DNA from: Girardinichthys multiradiatus
Taxonomy: Eukaryota; Chordata; Actinopteri; Cyprinodontiformes; Goodeidae
Length of the DNA: 64,000 nucleotides
Assembly (NCBI RefSeq): GCF_021462225.1
Contig: NC_061811.1
Span: forward strand, 24,010,663 to 24,074,662
Reading direction: 5' to 3'
Shown here: piece by piece, positions 47,931 to 59,772 of the stretch
How positions within the stretch are numbered: position 1 is the stretch's first letter
How the letters are laid out: each line of letters starts with the position of its first letter
Notes under the pieces: model-generated
The model's input: the letters and a program-made list of their open reading frames with translations, nothing else
What the model was told of the DNA's origin: nothing
The model's database searches: none
Program-made: the position numbers and the translations under genes

Positions 47931-48049
47931 ATTTGGGAGCCGCATGTCACTGAATAAACCACTAAGTTATAGTAGTACAGTTTAGTAGTAGAGAACAAAA
48001 CATTTCTCTGAAATAAGTACAAAATCATGTTGAAGTAATGGCTGATGCA

Positions 48050-48875
48050 AATTTCAAGTGTAAAATCAGTTTTGAAGACATCCTAAACATTAAAAAGATC
48101 TGCTTGCTGTATTCAGCCAAGTATAATGAATGCAGGTGCCCAGGTCTGCATTTCAGTAAAAAAGACAAAAGTGTTTGATTCAGGAATGACTTTCTTATTC
48201 TGAAATGCTGTTTTAGTTCTACTCCAGATGTAACAGGGCAGACACCTTCGAAATTGTCCATGTTGTCTCATCAGACCATAGAATACTTTCCGAAAAGTCT
48301 CAAGATGGTTTTTTTGGCAAATGTGAGATGGGCCTTTGTGTTCTTTCTGGTTAGCTGCAGTTTCAACCTTGGAACTCCTCCATCGATCCTATTTTTGTTT
48401 TGTCTTATTGTTGAATCATAAACATTGACCTTATCTGAGACAAGTGAAGCCTGCAGTGCTTTAGATGTTGTACTGAGTTATTTTCTAACCTCCTGAGGAA
48501 GTTATTGATGTTCTCTTGGAGTAATTTTGGTTTACCAGCCATGGCAGTTCATATCTGTTACATATTTTCTCAATTTCTTGACAATTTTACTGTGGTTCAC
48601 TGGAGTCCCCTTTTAATCCCTTAAAATGGCTCTATAACCTTTTCCAGACTGATAGAAGTTAAACACTTATTTCTCATCTGCTCTTGAATTTCTTTAGATC
48701 AGGTTTTGATGTGTTGCGCTCTGTGATCTCAAAAGCCTACTTCATGTAGTTAGACAGGTTCTGGTTCTCATTTCTTAAATCTACAGTTATCTCAGTAAAC
48801 AGGGCCAGGGTGTGACTTGTGAAATTTAACCCACAGTTAATTATGATTTAATTAACTGTGGGATGCTGCTGAGAC
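48050..48875 (-). mobile_element. Decayed Tc1-like element (family C), N-terminal half of transposase
   Basis: On the minus strand, pieces of a Tc1-like transposase are readable between about 48700 and 48200. They include the EIQEQM-like start, the W-L-V-N-Q-N-Y helix region and a block just before the first catalytic Asp (near 48265, 'tctatggtctgatgagaca', the W-T-D-E-T position). Stops and frameshifts are frequent. The leader at 48720-48800 matches 36400-36470. Confidence 0.6.
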
Positions 48876-50690
48876 CTAAACAGTCTGGTGTTGGATATCA
48901 TATGATAAATTTGTTGGTTCCCCTCGTTGAAATGTCCTTGTTGCACATTAGCCTGTCAGGCTTATATAGTATGGTGAAAATATTTAAGGGGTATGCTGTT
49001 AAATATTGTATGATAATAAAAGAAAACCTTTTACATTTAGAGGACTCAAATGAGTAGGTAAAATGTTGGTATGTTTTTGGGTAATAATTATATCTTACCA
49101 AGCTAAAATTGTGACTCACTTTGATCACCATTAATCACAGTTAAATTAGCAAGTATTGTTTATGGGGTCAAGAATGACTTTTGGCCTAATTATAACATTC
49201 TCTGCAAACTTTGGCCATTAAAATTTATTTTTCAAAAAACTGGTTATTTCGGCATTGTTGTTGCTATTTGTATGGTGCTCAGTATGGATATATTTTTTAA
49301 CAAGTTGTAGAACTATGCACAGCCTGACATTAGGCACTTTATGAAGTGTTTTATATTAAATGCATTGTGGCTGTGTGTCAAAAGGGAGACCCGTAAATTA
49401 AAATGTTCAATGAACTTTAATTCATTGACTAATTAGGTTGATTATTAACCTAATAGTTTTTTATCTATACCTAATACTTCCATTTGTTACTCCTATATTA
49501 GGTTTTACTCTGTTTTGTTTTTTATATTTTTTGCTATCTTGCTTTTGTTGTGTGAGGTTCCTGCTATATAGTTCAGTACAAAAGTAAGATCTTGTTATAC
49601 TAAACTCTATTTTCTTTTTTAAAAACAAGCACCAGTTTTAGACAAAAGTCCTTCATTTCCTGTCATGCAGTGTAGATGATATTCCCTCAGCCCTATTTCA
49701 TCGACTCCTGGCAACTTCTTAGACGCTAGTGCCATCTTGTGGTCGGTTTCGTCAGCAAAACATTAAACATTGCAACATATGTTTTTTTCCTATGTGAACT
49801 GACAGACATGTTATATCAGTCAAGCAGCAAAATATTTTCTATTAATCTCTGGAGAATGATGGCATTAAATGGTCAATCAGGGTAGAGGATTCCAGCCTAC
49901 TTAATTTGATCATTATGATCCTTATTTTATGTCTTTAGTGGTCAAATGTCTGTCTTTCTGTTTTACACCCCTGTAAAGCATGTGGTGTTACACTTAATCA
50001 TATTAAAAGTGCTCTATTAAGTTTGATTTATTCAGGTGCGTTTCTTGCCTACATGGGGGAGTTCTTTAGGGTGGTGGACAATTCATCCTCTATAAAGCGG
50101 TTGGAGAGAGAGGCAAACGGGCGCAGATAGAGAGATGTAGGCTTACTGTCATGAGTGGTTTAACAATTTGTATGAAACCATTTAATATTATAAGGGTCAG
50201 TCTGTCAGGCTGGTAGTCATTCTGGCAGGACAGCCTTTTTTTAAACTTACTTGTTTTACTATATAAGATTTGAAGCATATGGAGACAATCACTTCACCAA
50301 GGGAAATAAAGATATAACACCTGGCAGCTGACCAGCACAAGCTTTAAGGTCCAAGAATACTTTTATCACCTGTCGCTTTTTGTGGGTTGATCCTATTGAA
50401 AAGTCCCCAGAGTGTATACTGAGTTGATGCTTCACTTTGAAGAGGTTAAAAAGTTGTTGAAACTCTTCTGGAAGAAAAAGATTGCTTCCCTCGGCCTTAT
50501 TGTTGCATTGTCTGTTAGTTCTTGGATTTCCTGCTACATTTGTGTGTTGTTTCTTGTGTTGCCCCATATTTTCTGTACTATATAAATGCATTTTTCATAA
50601 GGCTGTTTGAAATTGTAGACCTTGCCGTTTTGAAAATGGCCTTATCCTTCACCCTGTAGGCTGCTGAACAGGCATTTAATAACAAATCCA
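48876..50690. other. Unannotated AT-rich stretch
   Basis: No gene was recognised. The word 'gctagtgccatcttgtggtc' (49724-49743) resembles a phrase found in fish dispersed repeats. Minus-strand open frames at 50289-50591 and 50578-50802 show no domain. Confidence 0.4.
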
Positions 50691-50694
50691 TCTT

Positions 50695-51890
50695 GAATAA
50701 ATTAGAATATCCTTTATTGTCATTGTTACAAGTACAACAAAACTGAGAAATGAGCTTTCTGGTCAGTGCATATAGCAATAAATAATTGATGTTATATAAC
50801 AAAAAAATATAAACAGTTATAAAGAAAAAAATAAAAACATATGTACATACATTGGTACTGATTGCACATTCCCATTATTGCATCTCCTTTACATTCTGGC
50901 TGTGTTAAGTTCAGATATAGCTGTGGAGTAGAAACCATTGTTGAATCTGCTTGTCCTTGCTTTAATTGATCTATAGCTTCTGCCTGACGGTAATAGTGCA
51001 AACAGAGTGACCCGGGTGAGACGTGTATTTTATGATGTAGGTTTTTTGGAGACAGCGGGAACTGTAAAGTTCTGAGCCTTCATCTGAGCCACAGTACAGC
51101 TGGTGTACCACACAAAACACTGTAGATCATTATGATCTCAATAGAGATCCAATTGAAGGACACCAGCAGTCTCTGCTAAGCTTGTTTCAGCAGCTAATAG
51201 GTGTTCACACTCCAGGTCAGGTCCCCCTTGATCTGGACAACGAGGACGCAGAAGTCAGCCACCCTCTCCCCACAGTCCCTGCTGATGATCAGTTGTTAAA
51301 TGTCTCTTCACATTGTCCTATAGTCCACTATTATCTCCCTGGTCTTGGAGGTGTTGAGTAGAAAGTTGTTCTCTGTGCACCAGGCTGTCAGCCGCTCCAC
51401 CTCGTCCCTATAGATGCACTCATCCCCCCAGGGAGGAGCTCCACCACTGTGGTGTCATCTGCAAACTTGACAATGGTGTTGCTGTGGTAAGCAGGGATGT
51501 AGTTGTAGGTAGAGAGGGTGTAGAGCAGGAGGTTCAACATACAACACTGTGGAGAGCCGGTGCTGAGGCTGAGAGCCAAAGATATGTTGACCCAGTCTGA
51601 CCCTCTAGCTGTGAACCGACATGAAGCTGTGGATCCTCATGCAGGTACACTGTGGCAGTTGAATGTCCCTCAGTTTGCCAACCAGTCTGTGGGTGACGGT
51701 GTTGAATGCTGAGCCACAGTCCACAAAAAGCAGCCGACTGCAGCTCCCCCACTGTTCAAGATGGGACAGTGCAGCATGGAGGGCTGTGGCTACAGCATCC
51801 TCAATGGCTCAATTAGCCCTATAGGCAAACTGGTGGGGGTCGAAACCTTTGGGGGAGGAGTGATGTCATGTGAGCCCTTATCAGACATTC
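50695..51890 (-). mobile_element. CR1/Rex1-like non-LTR retrotransposon, 3' part
   Basis: On the minus strand, between 51579 and 51388, LSTGSPQCCMLNLLLYTL (motif B) and NTIVKFADDTTVVELL (FADD catalytic box) identify a reverse transcriptase. Upstream pieces around 51640-51760 and downstream ones to 50900 are frameshifted. The 3' end has 'tacttgtaacaatgacaata aagg' (split here) near 50725, the usual 3' tail of fish Rex1-type elements. There are many frameshifts and no endonuclease. Confidence 0.7.
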
Positions 51891-52265
51891 AAAGCATTTC
51901 ATGACCACTGGTGTCAGTGCAACTAGGGCTCTGGCAAGAGCTGTCCAAAATGTCAATATTACTTCCAGTTAGAAGAAAGATGTTGGTCAAGTTAAAAGAT
52001 CACGTTGAATTTAAATCTGCCAGGAGTATAAATAGTTTTGATGATCTGTTTATATTACTTAACTTTATCTTGTGTTTGTCATAAAATGCCTGCCTCTATA
52101 AAGATGTGCATTAATTGGTCAATCAGTTTTATTTATTAAACCAATCTTCATTCACAAGAGGAACATGACATGTTTTACCAAAGATTGAAACAGGATAGTA
52201 GAAAATGAAACAAAAACAAAATATTAAAAGAAATGAAAAAAAATTGAGAATTTGATGTAAAATAC
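51891..52265. other. AT-rich spacer
   Basis: No gene or clear repeat. Confidence 0.5.
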
Positions 52266-52269
52266 ATAT

Positions 52270-53063
52270 AAAGTTGACTTTAAAGTACAGATTAAGATTA
52301 AGTCACATTTATTCACAAGTCATGAACAAGCAAAAACATAGCAGAACTCACTGCAGGTGTAAGGCATGAGTACAATCAAAACTTACTGAGTTGTACTGCA
52401 GGAACGTAGCAAACACTGAGCATAATCAGGTAACGTGATCGGGAGGAACCAGCAAAGAACAATGACACAAAACCAACTAATATACTAAGGGAGAACAATG
52501 GCAGGTAATCAAAGGAATTAAGAACATGTGAGACAAGGAGGCAGGGAGGCAGAGGGAACAGGTGAAAACAATACATAGTTTAAAATATGACGAAGGACTA
52601 ATAAAAGATACCAAAACGAAGATATAACCAAATGAAGCATGAGAGTAAAGAATAATCAAGAACCGAGGAACTAGAGGGAACATGAGAAACATTACCTGAG
52701 AAGAAACAAGGAACCCATAAAGCAAACCAGATTACAGAGTAACCGAACCTAACACCACACAGACTGAACTGACAGGAAGGGAAGCAGAGAACATGAAGAC
52801 TAGGATGTAAACAAATAAAATGTAAACAATAAGTAAACACAACCTAACCAGAGGGGCTGGAGAAATAAGATAAACAGAGCACAATAATAATAATCATAAT
52901 AGCAGAAATGACAACAAAGAGAAAACCATACTAAGTCATAACTAAGAAAGATAACACTAACTAAAGGAGCTATGAACGAGGAGGGAGAGAAACACAACCT
53001 AACACTCAAAATAACTGAGGAGAAAACAACACAGAGTCCAAAAGCTGACACAACCTGACATCA
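52270..53063 (-). repeat. Probable LTR (antisense), right boundary clear
   Basis: On the minus strand it starts TGTCAGGTTGTGTCAGC at 53063 and runs through a T/C-rich U3-like region. AATAAATGTGAC (near 52310) sits close to its end, where a U5-like stretch follows. The style matches the other LTRs in this window. The left boundary and target duplication were not found. The minus-strand open frames in it are low-complexity hydrophobic translations and not genes. Confidence 0.5.
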
Positions 53064-53099
53064 CTTCCTTACCTACTTAGTGCAAATATTCAAATTTCT

Positions 53100-54150
53100 G
53101 ATATAAAACATAATTTGTGTCAACTAGTTTGCAACAACACTCCACTAGTGTGAACAAAGTGTTAACTATTTACCTACATTTACACCAGATAACTACCTAA
53201 GATGATTTCTGCCTTTCTAGAAAACTAGTGCATCTAAAACATATCAAATTAATTGGTGGGCTAAAAATAGTGTTATGAATAAACTACTGGGCGTGTTCTA
53301 CCTTACTAGTGCACATTTTCAGTTTTACCTGCGAACTAGTTGACTTTGCTGCTGCCCTAGTGAATAAGTATTACCACAAAAGCTTAACTATAGTGCTTTT
53401 TAGACTAGTGTGATTGTGGGACTTTGCTAGTCAACTAGTTAAATTTTAGGTTGCAAAGGTTACCTAAAGTAAACAAAATCTGAGTTAACTGGTTAACATG
53501 CTGGGGTTTTTAGGGCTAACTAGTTAACTAGTGTGACTTAGTCATTTACTAACTCACAGTATTTGTCATGTAGTGTGATAAAAACCAGACAAGCTGTGAC
53601 TTTTCAGCTACTACTGCGGATTTCAATGGTATACAATATTTCCAGAAAGGGTTTGCCATACTCGGTTCTGTAAGTATACAAGGCAAAACGCATCCTACTT
53701 GTTAACCAGTAAGGCAAAATATTGGTCAGCTAGTTACCCAAAGTTCATCTTTTAGATGCAATAGTTCACAAGTAAGTAATAATGAAATACTTCACATGTA
53801 GGCCAAAACTCGTGTTACAAGTTAACCAGTGTGCACTTCATTGGCCTTTTAGAATGCCTTTTATTACGCCTGCATACTATTTAACACATTGACACAAGTG
53901 TGCATTTCAGAGTACTAGTTTTAGAGTACTAGTTGACTGTTTGACTTTTAGGTTGCACTGGTCAACTGGTGGGCGCATGTGAACTCGTAGGCATAATGGG
54001 AATCAAATGGTTATGATCTTGAGGTTTATAGTGCTAACTAGTTAACTGTTATAACATAATAGTCATTGATTAGTGAATCATAAAGCATACTAGTGGGGAC
54101 TTTTGAGCTACTGCTGAATTTGACTGACTAGTAGAACAAGTTATTAAACA
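53100..54150. repeat. Tract dense in CTAGT / GTTAACTAGT words
   Basis: The word CTAGT occurs about 17 times in 1.05 kb, mostly as ACTAGT, and often next to GTTAAC, GTGTG or GTGCA. There are also near variants (aactggt, aaccagt). Two copies in direct succession (aactagttaactagtgtg, near 53518) suggest a decayed minisatellite. No coding content. Confidence 0.7.
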
Positions 54151-54429
54151 GTCAGTGACTGATGTCGAAGATATAAAAGCTTGTTATAGTAAGTGAGCCT
54201 AAGGAACAGGATTGCCAACTGCTGTTGTAAATTAAACAGCTGGGTTTTCGTCACAAGGTGGCAGTAGAGGCCTACCTACTTTTCTGGCCCAAAAGTACAA
54301 GAAGGAGCAGAGAAAAGGGCAATTTTGTAAGGTGCGAATATCAGTAATGCTGTAGAGGAAGACCATGGCTGAGCAAGGGAAAAAAAGTCTTTCATAAGTT
54401 GGATGACATTTGTTTAACATTTTGCAAGG

Positions 54430-54560
54430 CAGTAGGTGATGCGTTTATGCTTGACTTGTGCATGCACACTGAATCGCTAGATCTAGACATTGATTTGCCC
54501 TTGGAATATGTTTGTGAATGAATTCCTCTTCATTTGGATGAATGTCACGCATCACCTAAC
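54430..54560. repeat. Inverted-repeat block holding one copy of a 37-bp duplicated motif
   Basis: TAGGTGATGCG (about 54433-54443) is mirrored by CGCATCACCTA (about 54548-54558), and 'gatttgccc' (54492-54500) by 'gggcaaatc' (about 54561-54569). Between them, 54460-54496 repeats at 57908-57944 with three mismatches. Confidence 0.6.
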
Positions 54561-54689
54561 GGGCAAATCAGCATGTTTTTGTCATTCAAGGGGAGTGGGG
54601 AGGTAAGACTTCCATTTTGTTGCCATGGAGACTACAAATCAATTGTATGTCGCGGCATCTTGCTTTCCATTCCCAAAGAGCATTGCCTG

Positions 54690-54880
54690 TCACTGCTGAT
54701 GTCATCAGGGCTGAGGGCGGGGTCCTGAAGATGGAGGCGTGAGTCACAAGCGCTCTGATTGGCCGACGCTGTTAATGAGCTGCCATTGAGAATTTTTGGA
54801 TTGTGTGGAGGGGAGGTGTATCTCCAACTGACGGAACGCACCGCCTCTCGCATAAATAGTGAACACAGCTGGTTTCTCCG
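54690..54880 (+). promoter_or_regulatory. lbh: lbh core and proximal promoter
   Basis: Within 190 bp there is a CRE-like palindrome TGATGTCATCA (54697-54707), a GC box GGGCGGGG (54715-54722), a perfect AP-1 site TGAGTCA (54740-54746) and an inverted CCAAT box ATTGG (54758-54762). A TATA-like CATAAATA (54851-54858) predicts transcription start near 54880-54885. The block is CpG-rich compared with its surroundings. CTTTGTT at 54911-54917, just downstream, fits a TCF/LEF core, and mammalian LBH is known as a Wnt/beta-catenin target. Factor binding here is inference. Confidence 0.75.
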
Positions 54881-54989
54881 ATCAGACGCATCAATTTGTG
54901 CCACCGCGTTCTTTGTTCAGGCTGCCTAACACGCTGCACAGTTGCTTTCGCTTTGCCGGAGCGCCTTTTTTCCGCTTAGGCAATCAAAA

Positions 54990-55027
<38 letters not shown>

Positions 55028-55079
55028 AGAGTAGAGAAAATTAATCAAATTTGAGAGAACTGACAGCAGGTGTGAATTC
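54881..55079 (+). other. lbh: lbh 5' UTR (predicted)
   Basis: About 200 bases lie between the predicted start site and the first ATG, and no other ATG occurs in them. A pure AT run of about 30 bp (54992-55021) sits inside the leader. The context of the first ATG (gaattcATG) is weak, with T at -3. Confidence 0.6.
54992..55021. repeat. (AT)n microsatellite in the lbh leader
   Basis: About 15 AT units, 60 bases upstream of the start codon. Confidence 0.95.
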
Positions 55080-55108
55080 ATGTCTGTATTTTCACCGCAG
55101 ATATACTG
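55080..55108 (+). CDS. lbh: lbh coding exon 1 (limb bud and heart development protein)
   Basis: ATG followed by nine codons in total (MSVFSPQIY) and two bases of a tenth, ending at the donor TG|GTGAGT (GT at 55109). Vertebrate LBH proteins start with a similar short MS-[IV]-[YF] peptide and a Cys-Pro at the exon junction. The junction here also gives Cys-Pro (codon 10 completed by the first base of exon 2). LBH is a small, acidic, nuclear and cytoplasmic protein thought to act as a transcriptional cofactor in limb, heart and neural crest development. It has no known enzymatic activity. The start is chosen because it is the first ATG after the promoter and is in frame through a good donor site. 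Confidence 0.8.
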
Positions 55109-58100
55109 GTGAGTACTCGCATCTCTTTTAATAGCACCTGTTTGCCTTGCTTGTCTGGGCTTTTTCATGCTAGTTTATGGTTCTTGTATTCGAATAAGTG
55201 AAACCACTCGGATATGATCCATTGTACTTCGGGGTTTGTACCTGAGGGGAAAGAACAGTGAAAGAGGTGCTTGAGGACGACTTTGGTGATTTCCCTCTGT
55301 ATCAGCCACCTTTGTTGCTGTACACCCACTCTTGTTTCCTTTGAGATTTTCTGTGGGGTGTTGCCTCTGAACTTGGAAAATTTCAGGGCAACACGGATTG
55401 AAGATTTAGATTAAAGTCTTACAACGCCCCCCGCCCCATGTCCCACATACCCTAAACTGTTTACCAGCGGGATTAAAAGCGGCCACATTTGGCTTTTTAG
55501 AGACTTCACATTAGTTCGACTTTAGTCATTCCGTTCTATTTTTATTCATTTAGCTGTCAGTGCACAAAGGTTCACTTTGCTTTTCCTGTTTTGCCCTTTG
55601 TCTTTTAAGTAGCTGCAGGTGCACTGAAATCCAGAGGCAGTGTGTCACTCGATACACTTTAATCGTGTCTGGTTGCACAAAAGTTGAATTCTGTGCTTCT
55701 GAACGTTTCCCCCCTCTGTCAGGAGGTTATGCAAGTTGCTTTGAAACTTCATTTTGCAAACACCATTAAAACCTCAGAAGGCTTCTGCCTGTCTCTACCA
55801 GGAAGTCAACAATCTAGCTCTTTACTGTAACCACATTTTTTTTTTCCTGTCTTTGCTTTCTTGCACTTGGCACATTCTTTTCTACTGTCATTTTATCTCT
55901 GTGAGAAAGTTTTCCTTCCTCATAGCAGGAGCTCCTAATCTGTCAAATGAAGTAGCATAACTGGGATGTTTAGGTGATTTATTTGAGCTTCGGTTGCCCA
56001 GCCTAAAAATCACTCCTTGGGATGAACAGAAAGATGTTTCTCAAAAGTTTGGTCTGTCACCAAAATGCATGAACAACATAGGACAATGTGCTACTAAACA
56101 ATGTCTTTAAAAAAGCTGACAGAACTCTGTGATGGAGGAATGGTGTTGGTGTTTCTCAGCTGTGCCTGCCGAGCTACGTGACTTGGCCGACGAAAAGCAA
56201 AATACGGGCCTGGAATGTCAGCAGCTTTGCCCATGCTGCCACACAGGTCAAGATTGATGATCGTAGTAGCGAGAACTGCTGGGTGGCTGAGGGAGAAACT
56301 ATAGCGATGAAGCAGGATGCAAATTACTTACTTGTACGGTAACTGCTGCAGTGTCTGCTCAGGTGTCAAGCTCCAGTATGAACAGATGAACTTCCTTGGG
56401 CTTGTTAAACCCACAATGTTTGATGGGAGCTAGTCATTATTAGGACTTAAGGTGTATCAGTTAGTTAGGTATAGATAGTTTGGCAAATGGCATTAGAGAT
56501 GCTGACATACCTTCTATGGGCAAAAGCACCAGACTGTTAAAGGGTCAATTGTTAGAGGAATGGGATTATTATGTAACTAATTGTAATTTTGAAAAACATC
56601 CAAAACTGTAGGGGTCTGAAGGTTAAACTTACTTCTTCAGATTATGTAAGCTAAATTAGGCATCACTGATATTGCAAAATTCAGAACATCACCTGCCCAA
56701 CAGAACCATTTTTTCAGGAGAAAGGGTTAAAGTATGGAAGCATGCAGTCAATAGATAGAGATCAGCTCTTTATTGTTTAACTTTGTTTTGGGGCATATTG
56801 TAGGGACTTTCTTGTGATTGTACCTGTGATATTGTATCACCAGCCTTGTAAATGTTGACCAGTAGGTCATTTAAGATTGTTTTTTGTATCTTGCTATGGA
56901 ACAGTGCCTATGTTAAAAAGATTTTTCTCAATTGCATTTAATTGCCAGTTGATGACTCTGAAAGCTCCTAATGTGTCCTCAAGGTATTGGGTGTCCCTCT
57001 TGAAGACACGTCCTTCAGTGTTTGATACTTGAAATGAGACAACGGCGTTTGTTTCTTCCTAGGTCAACTTGTCACTAGTACACTCCCATTTCCTCCTCAT
57101 TGTGCCCCTTTATGTTTCATTCGGCGATGTTCTGTTATTCTTAGCCGAGCAGGATGTTTATACGATCCAAGACCAGAAATATGACTGGCAAGGCCGGAGT
57201 GTTTATCTTTCTTTTTCTTCTCTCTGTCCATTCCCCTCTAATCGTTGTCTCCTCAGGTCCTTGCTTTCAGTGTTCATCCATCTGTCCTCCTCCTTCTCTG
57301 CATGTCCCCCTTGGGGACCAATATGAATTCAATGGCATCCACACTTCTTTTTTCTTTTCTTTTTTCGTAGTCTAAACACAGCATAAGCCTACAAACTTAT
57401 TTTATTTTATTTTTGGATATCCTTCTATTGTTCCACCCTGTTGATCTGGCCTTTGCAGGAGCAGTTGCTTACAGGAACGCTCTTTGCTTTTAACATTTCC
57501 CCTCCACACTGCAACCTGTTGTAAACATTTTAGAGATGGAAAAATTGAACTTGCCTTTGCTTTAGGGTTTATTGATGTGCTGAAATTGAATGAATCATGT
57601 CACATGATTTCCCCTGACACGAATGACAATGTGTTAATTTAGGTTCTTGATTTTTAGACTGCACCACAGAATATAGGTTTGATTTGTACTTGATGGTAAC
57701 ATTTCAGAGATTAATGATACACCTGAGTTTTATAGAAAAAATAAAAATGGACTGAATTGTATGCTGATGACAATTTCTTATGACTGCTGATGACTGTCCT
57801 TTTTATAAATACAATACAACTTTAAACAGTGAGTCTGTTTAATTTGGCTGACTAGTAAGCTAGAATTGCTTACCAACTTAAGCAAGATTTGACAGTCATG
57901 GTGTTGAGCATGCACACTGAATAGCTAGACCTAGAAATTGATTTTTGTGTTGTCTAATGGTGCTTAAAGTTTGCACAACCCTGAGTTGTCCACTCATGTA
58001 TTGGTCATACAAAGAAAATAAGTTTGTAGTGTAACTTATAAGTTCCCAATAGGTCCTTAGGACTTGTGTGGCCCCTTGACACTGAAGCGTCCTGGACAGA

Positions 58101-59669
58101 GAGTCATATTGTCCATGTCAAAACGGTACTTGCTACGTCTCCTAGTTCAAAAAGAGGGTCTCACTGCAGATCAAATCTCCTTATATTCAACAACTGTTAG
58201 ACTGTAATGAGAGTGCATTCCTAGCAGACAACTCTACAAAGTTTGGTCCCATAAGTGTTACATTTCTAGATGTGTATGTAACATTTTCCAATAATTGTTT
58301 GGATCCAACTTTCTAAATGCTTCTAAAACATGCTCTTCCTGTTTGCCGGGTGCCACCTCTGCTCCGTACAGACTGTAATAAAAATGGGGATATGCACGAC
58401 TGTCAAGCAGAACGTTCCCCCCATAGAGGCTGTGCTTCTATAGGCAATTCACAGTAGTAATTAATTTGTGAAAATTACAAAATTATGCGTCAAAAGGTAG
58501 CTTACTAGAGGCACAAGCTGTTAATCAACACTGGTGAAACTGCATTTTTTTTTTTTTTTTACTGAAGCATCTAAATTTTCAATTGAAACTTTTAACAAGG
58601 CTTTTGCTAAACTTTAGTTTCAGTAACTTTAAGTACACACTACAAGGTGAATAAATGTACAAGAAATTCCACAAACTGTATTTCAAGTTTTAACCATGAA
58701 TTAATGACACTTTATCAGGAACTTAAACAACTGCTTAACACAATTTTATCTTACCCGTTTTCAGATTTTAAAATAGAAGTAGGTCAAAAGAACCCCACAC
58801 ATCCTGTACCAGGACATTCAGAGAAGTGAATTGTAATGTTCGGGTACATGCAAGCATCTTGTTAGGTTCCATTTTCGTTGGCCCGAGTAGCCATAGACAC
58901 ACAAACCACAACCCTTTGGCCAGAAACTGACCACTTGGCTTTAAATAGAGACCGTGAGAAGGCTACTCAGCATCTTGTCTCAGGGCTCGTGTCTGTTCAG
59001 GGACTGGTATCAAACTATTTTTTTCACTTTATTATAAAATGCTAAAAAGCTCTAGGCATAAGTTTTACAAAAACATATCTGAAATGGAAAGTTTGTCCAG
59101 GCTTTATGTGCATCAGGTTCCTATCCATTCAAATACCACCACACGCCCCCAGCACATTCTCATAATGACTGTTCCAAGCTGCAAGTGCAAGAGCACATCT
59201 TTCTCTATTTAGAATCAGCCACCTTATGCAAGCGGCATGATGAGCGCTGCAGCTTTGCAGTGCATTAAAACAGCCGACTGAGGAATGGATGTTTTGGTCT
59301 GTTGTGGTCAAGATGCGTAGAGAATAAACAAAACTGTAGAGTGCATACAGGGAAGTGAATGCACTGAATGCTTGGGCCTTGATCTGCATATAGATTGCCT
59401 GTGGTGTTTTTTTCTTTGTTTTGTTTTTTGTTTTTTTTTTGTTACCCATCTGACATTTTCCATTGACTATGACCGAAATTATCTGGCAATCCGTGAGGGC
59501 AAACTGTCCATCTTTATATGCATATATGGTTCAAAACGCAGTGATAAATTTACCAATATAAGCCTTAAGTGTGTATTTTACCTCAGTGTTTGAAAGTCAT
59601 AACTCCTGACTATACATCTCCTCTGCACAAATGTGCACTCACTACACCTTGCATCTTTCACCCACACAG
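55109..59669 (+). other. lbh: lbh intron 1
   Basis: A 4.56-kb intron with GTGAGT and a pyrimidine-rich CACCCACACAG at its ends. The first kilobase has several CTTTG[AT]-type words (near 55308, 55337 and 55600) that fit TCF/LEF cores. The second copy of the 37-bp motif is at 57908-57944. A T-run lies at 58545-58560. No other gene was recognised. Confidence 0.75.
57908..57944. repeat. Second copy of the 37-bp motif
   Basis: GCATGCACACTGAAT...GCTAGA...CTAGA...ATTGATTT, matching 54460-54496 in the same orientation with three mismatches. Confidence 0.85.
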
Positions 59670-59772
59670 CCCAGTGTTTGTGCCTGTCCAAGATATGACT
59701 GAGGTGATGATCAGCAACACCCCCATGGAGGATATGAGGCTCAGTCCAAGCAAGGACAGACTCTCCTTCCAG
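59670..59772 (+). CDS. lbh: lbh coding exon 2
   Basis: 103 bases between the acceptor ACACAG (59664-59669) and the donor CAG|GTAACA (GT at 59773). It completes codon 10 and encodes residues 10-44, including DMTEVMISNTPMEDMRLSP and SKDRLSFQ. The MTEVM...PME...LSP.KD.LS[YF]Q pattern is the conserved N-terminal part of LBH. It ends exactly at a codon boundary. The internal Met19 (ATG 59695, G at -3) lies where mammalian LBH also has an internal Met, so initiation there is possible. Confidence 0.93.

Noticed and set aside
52376..53051. Hydrophobic minus-strand open frames as possible membrane proteins
   Set aside because: T-rich DNA of an LTR-like repeat gives Phe/Leu/Ser/Cys-rich translations. 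There are several overlapping short frames and no conserved pattern.
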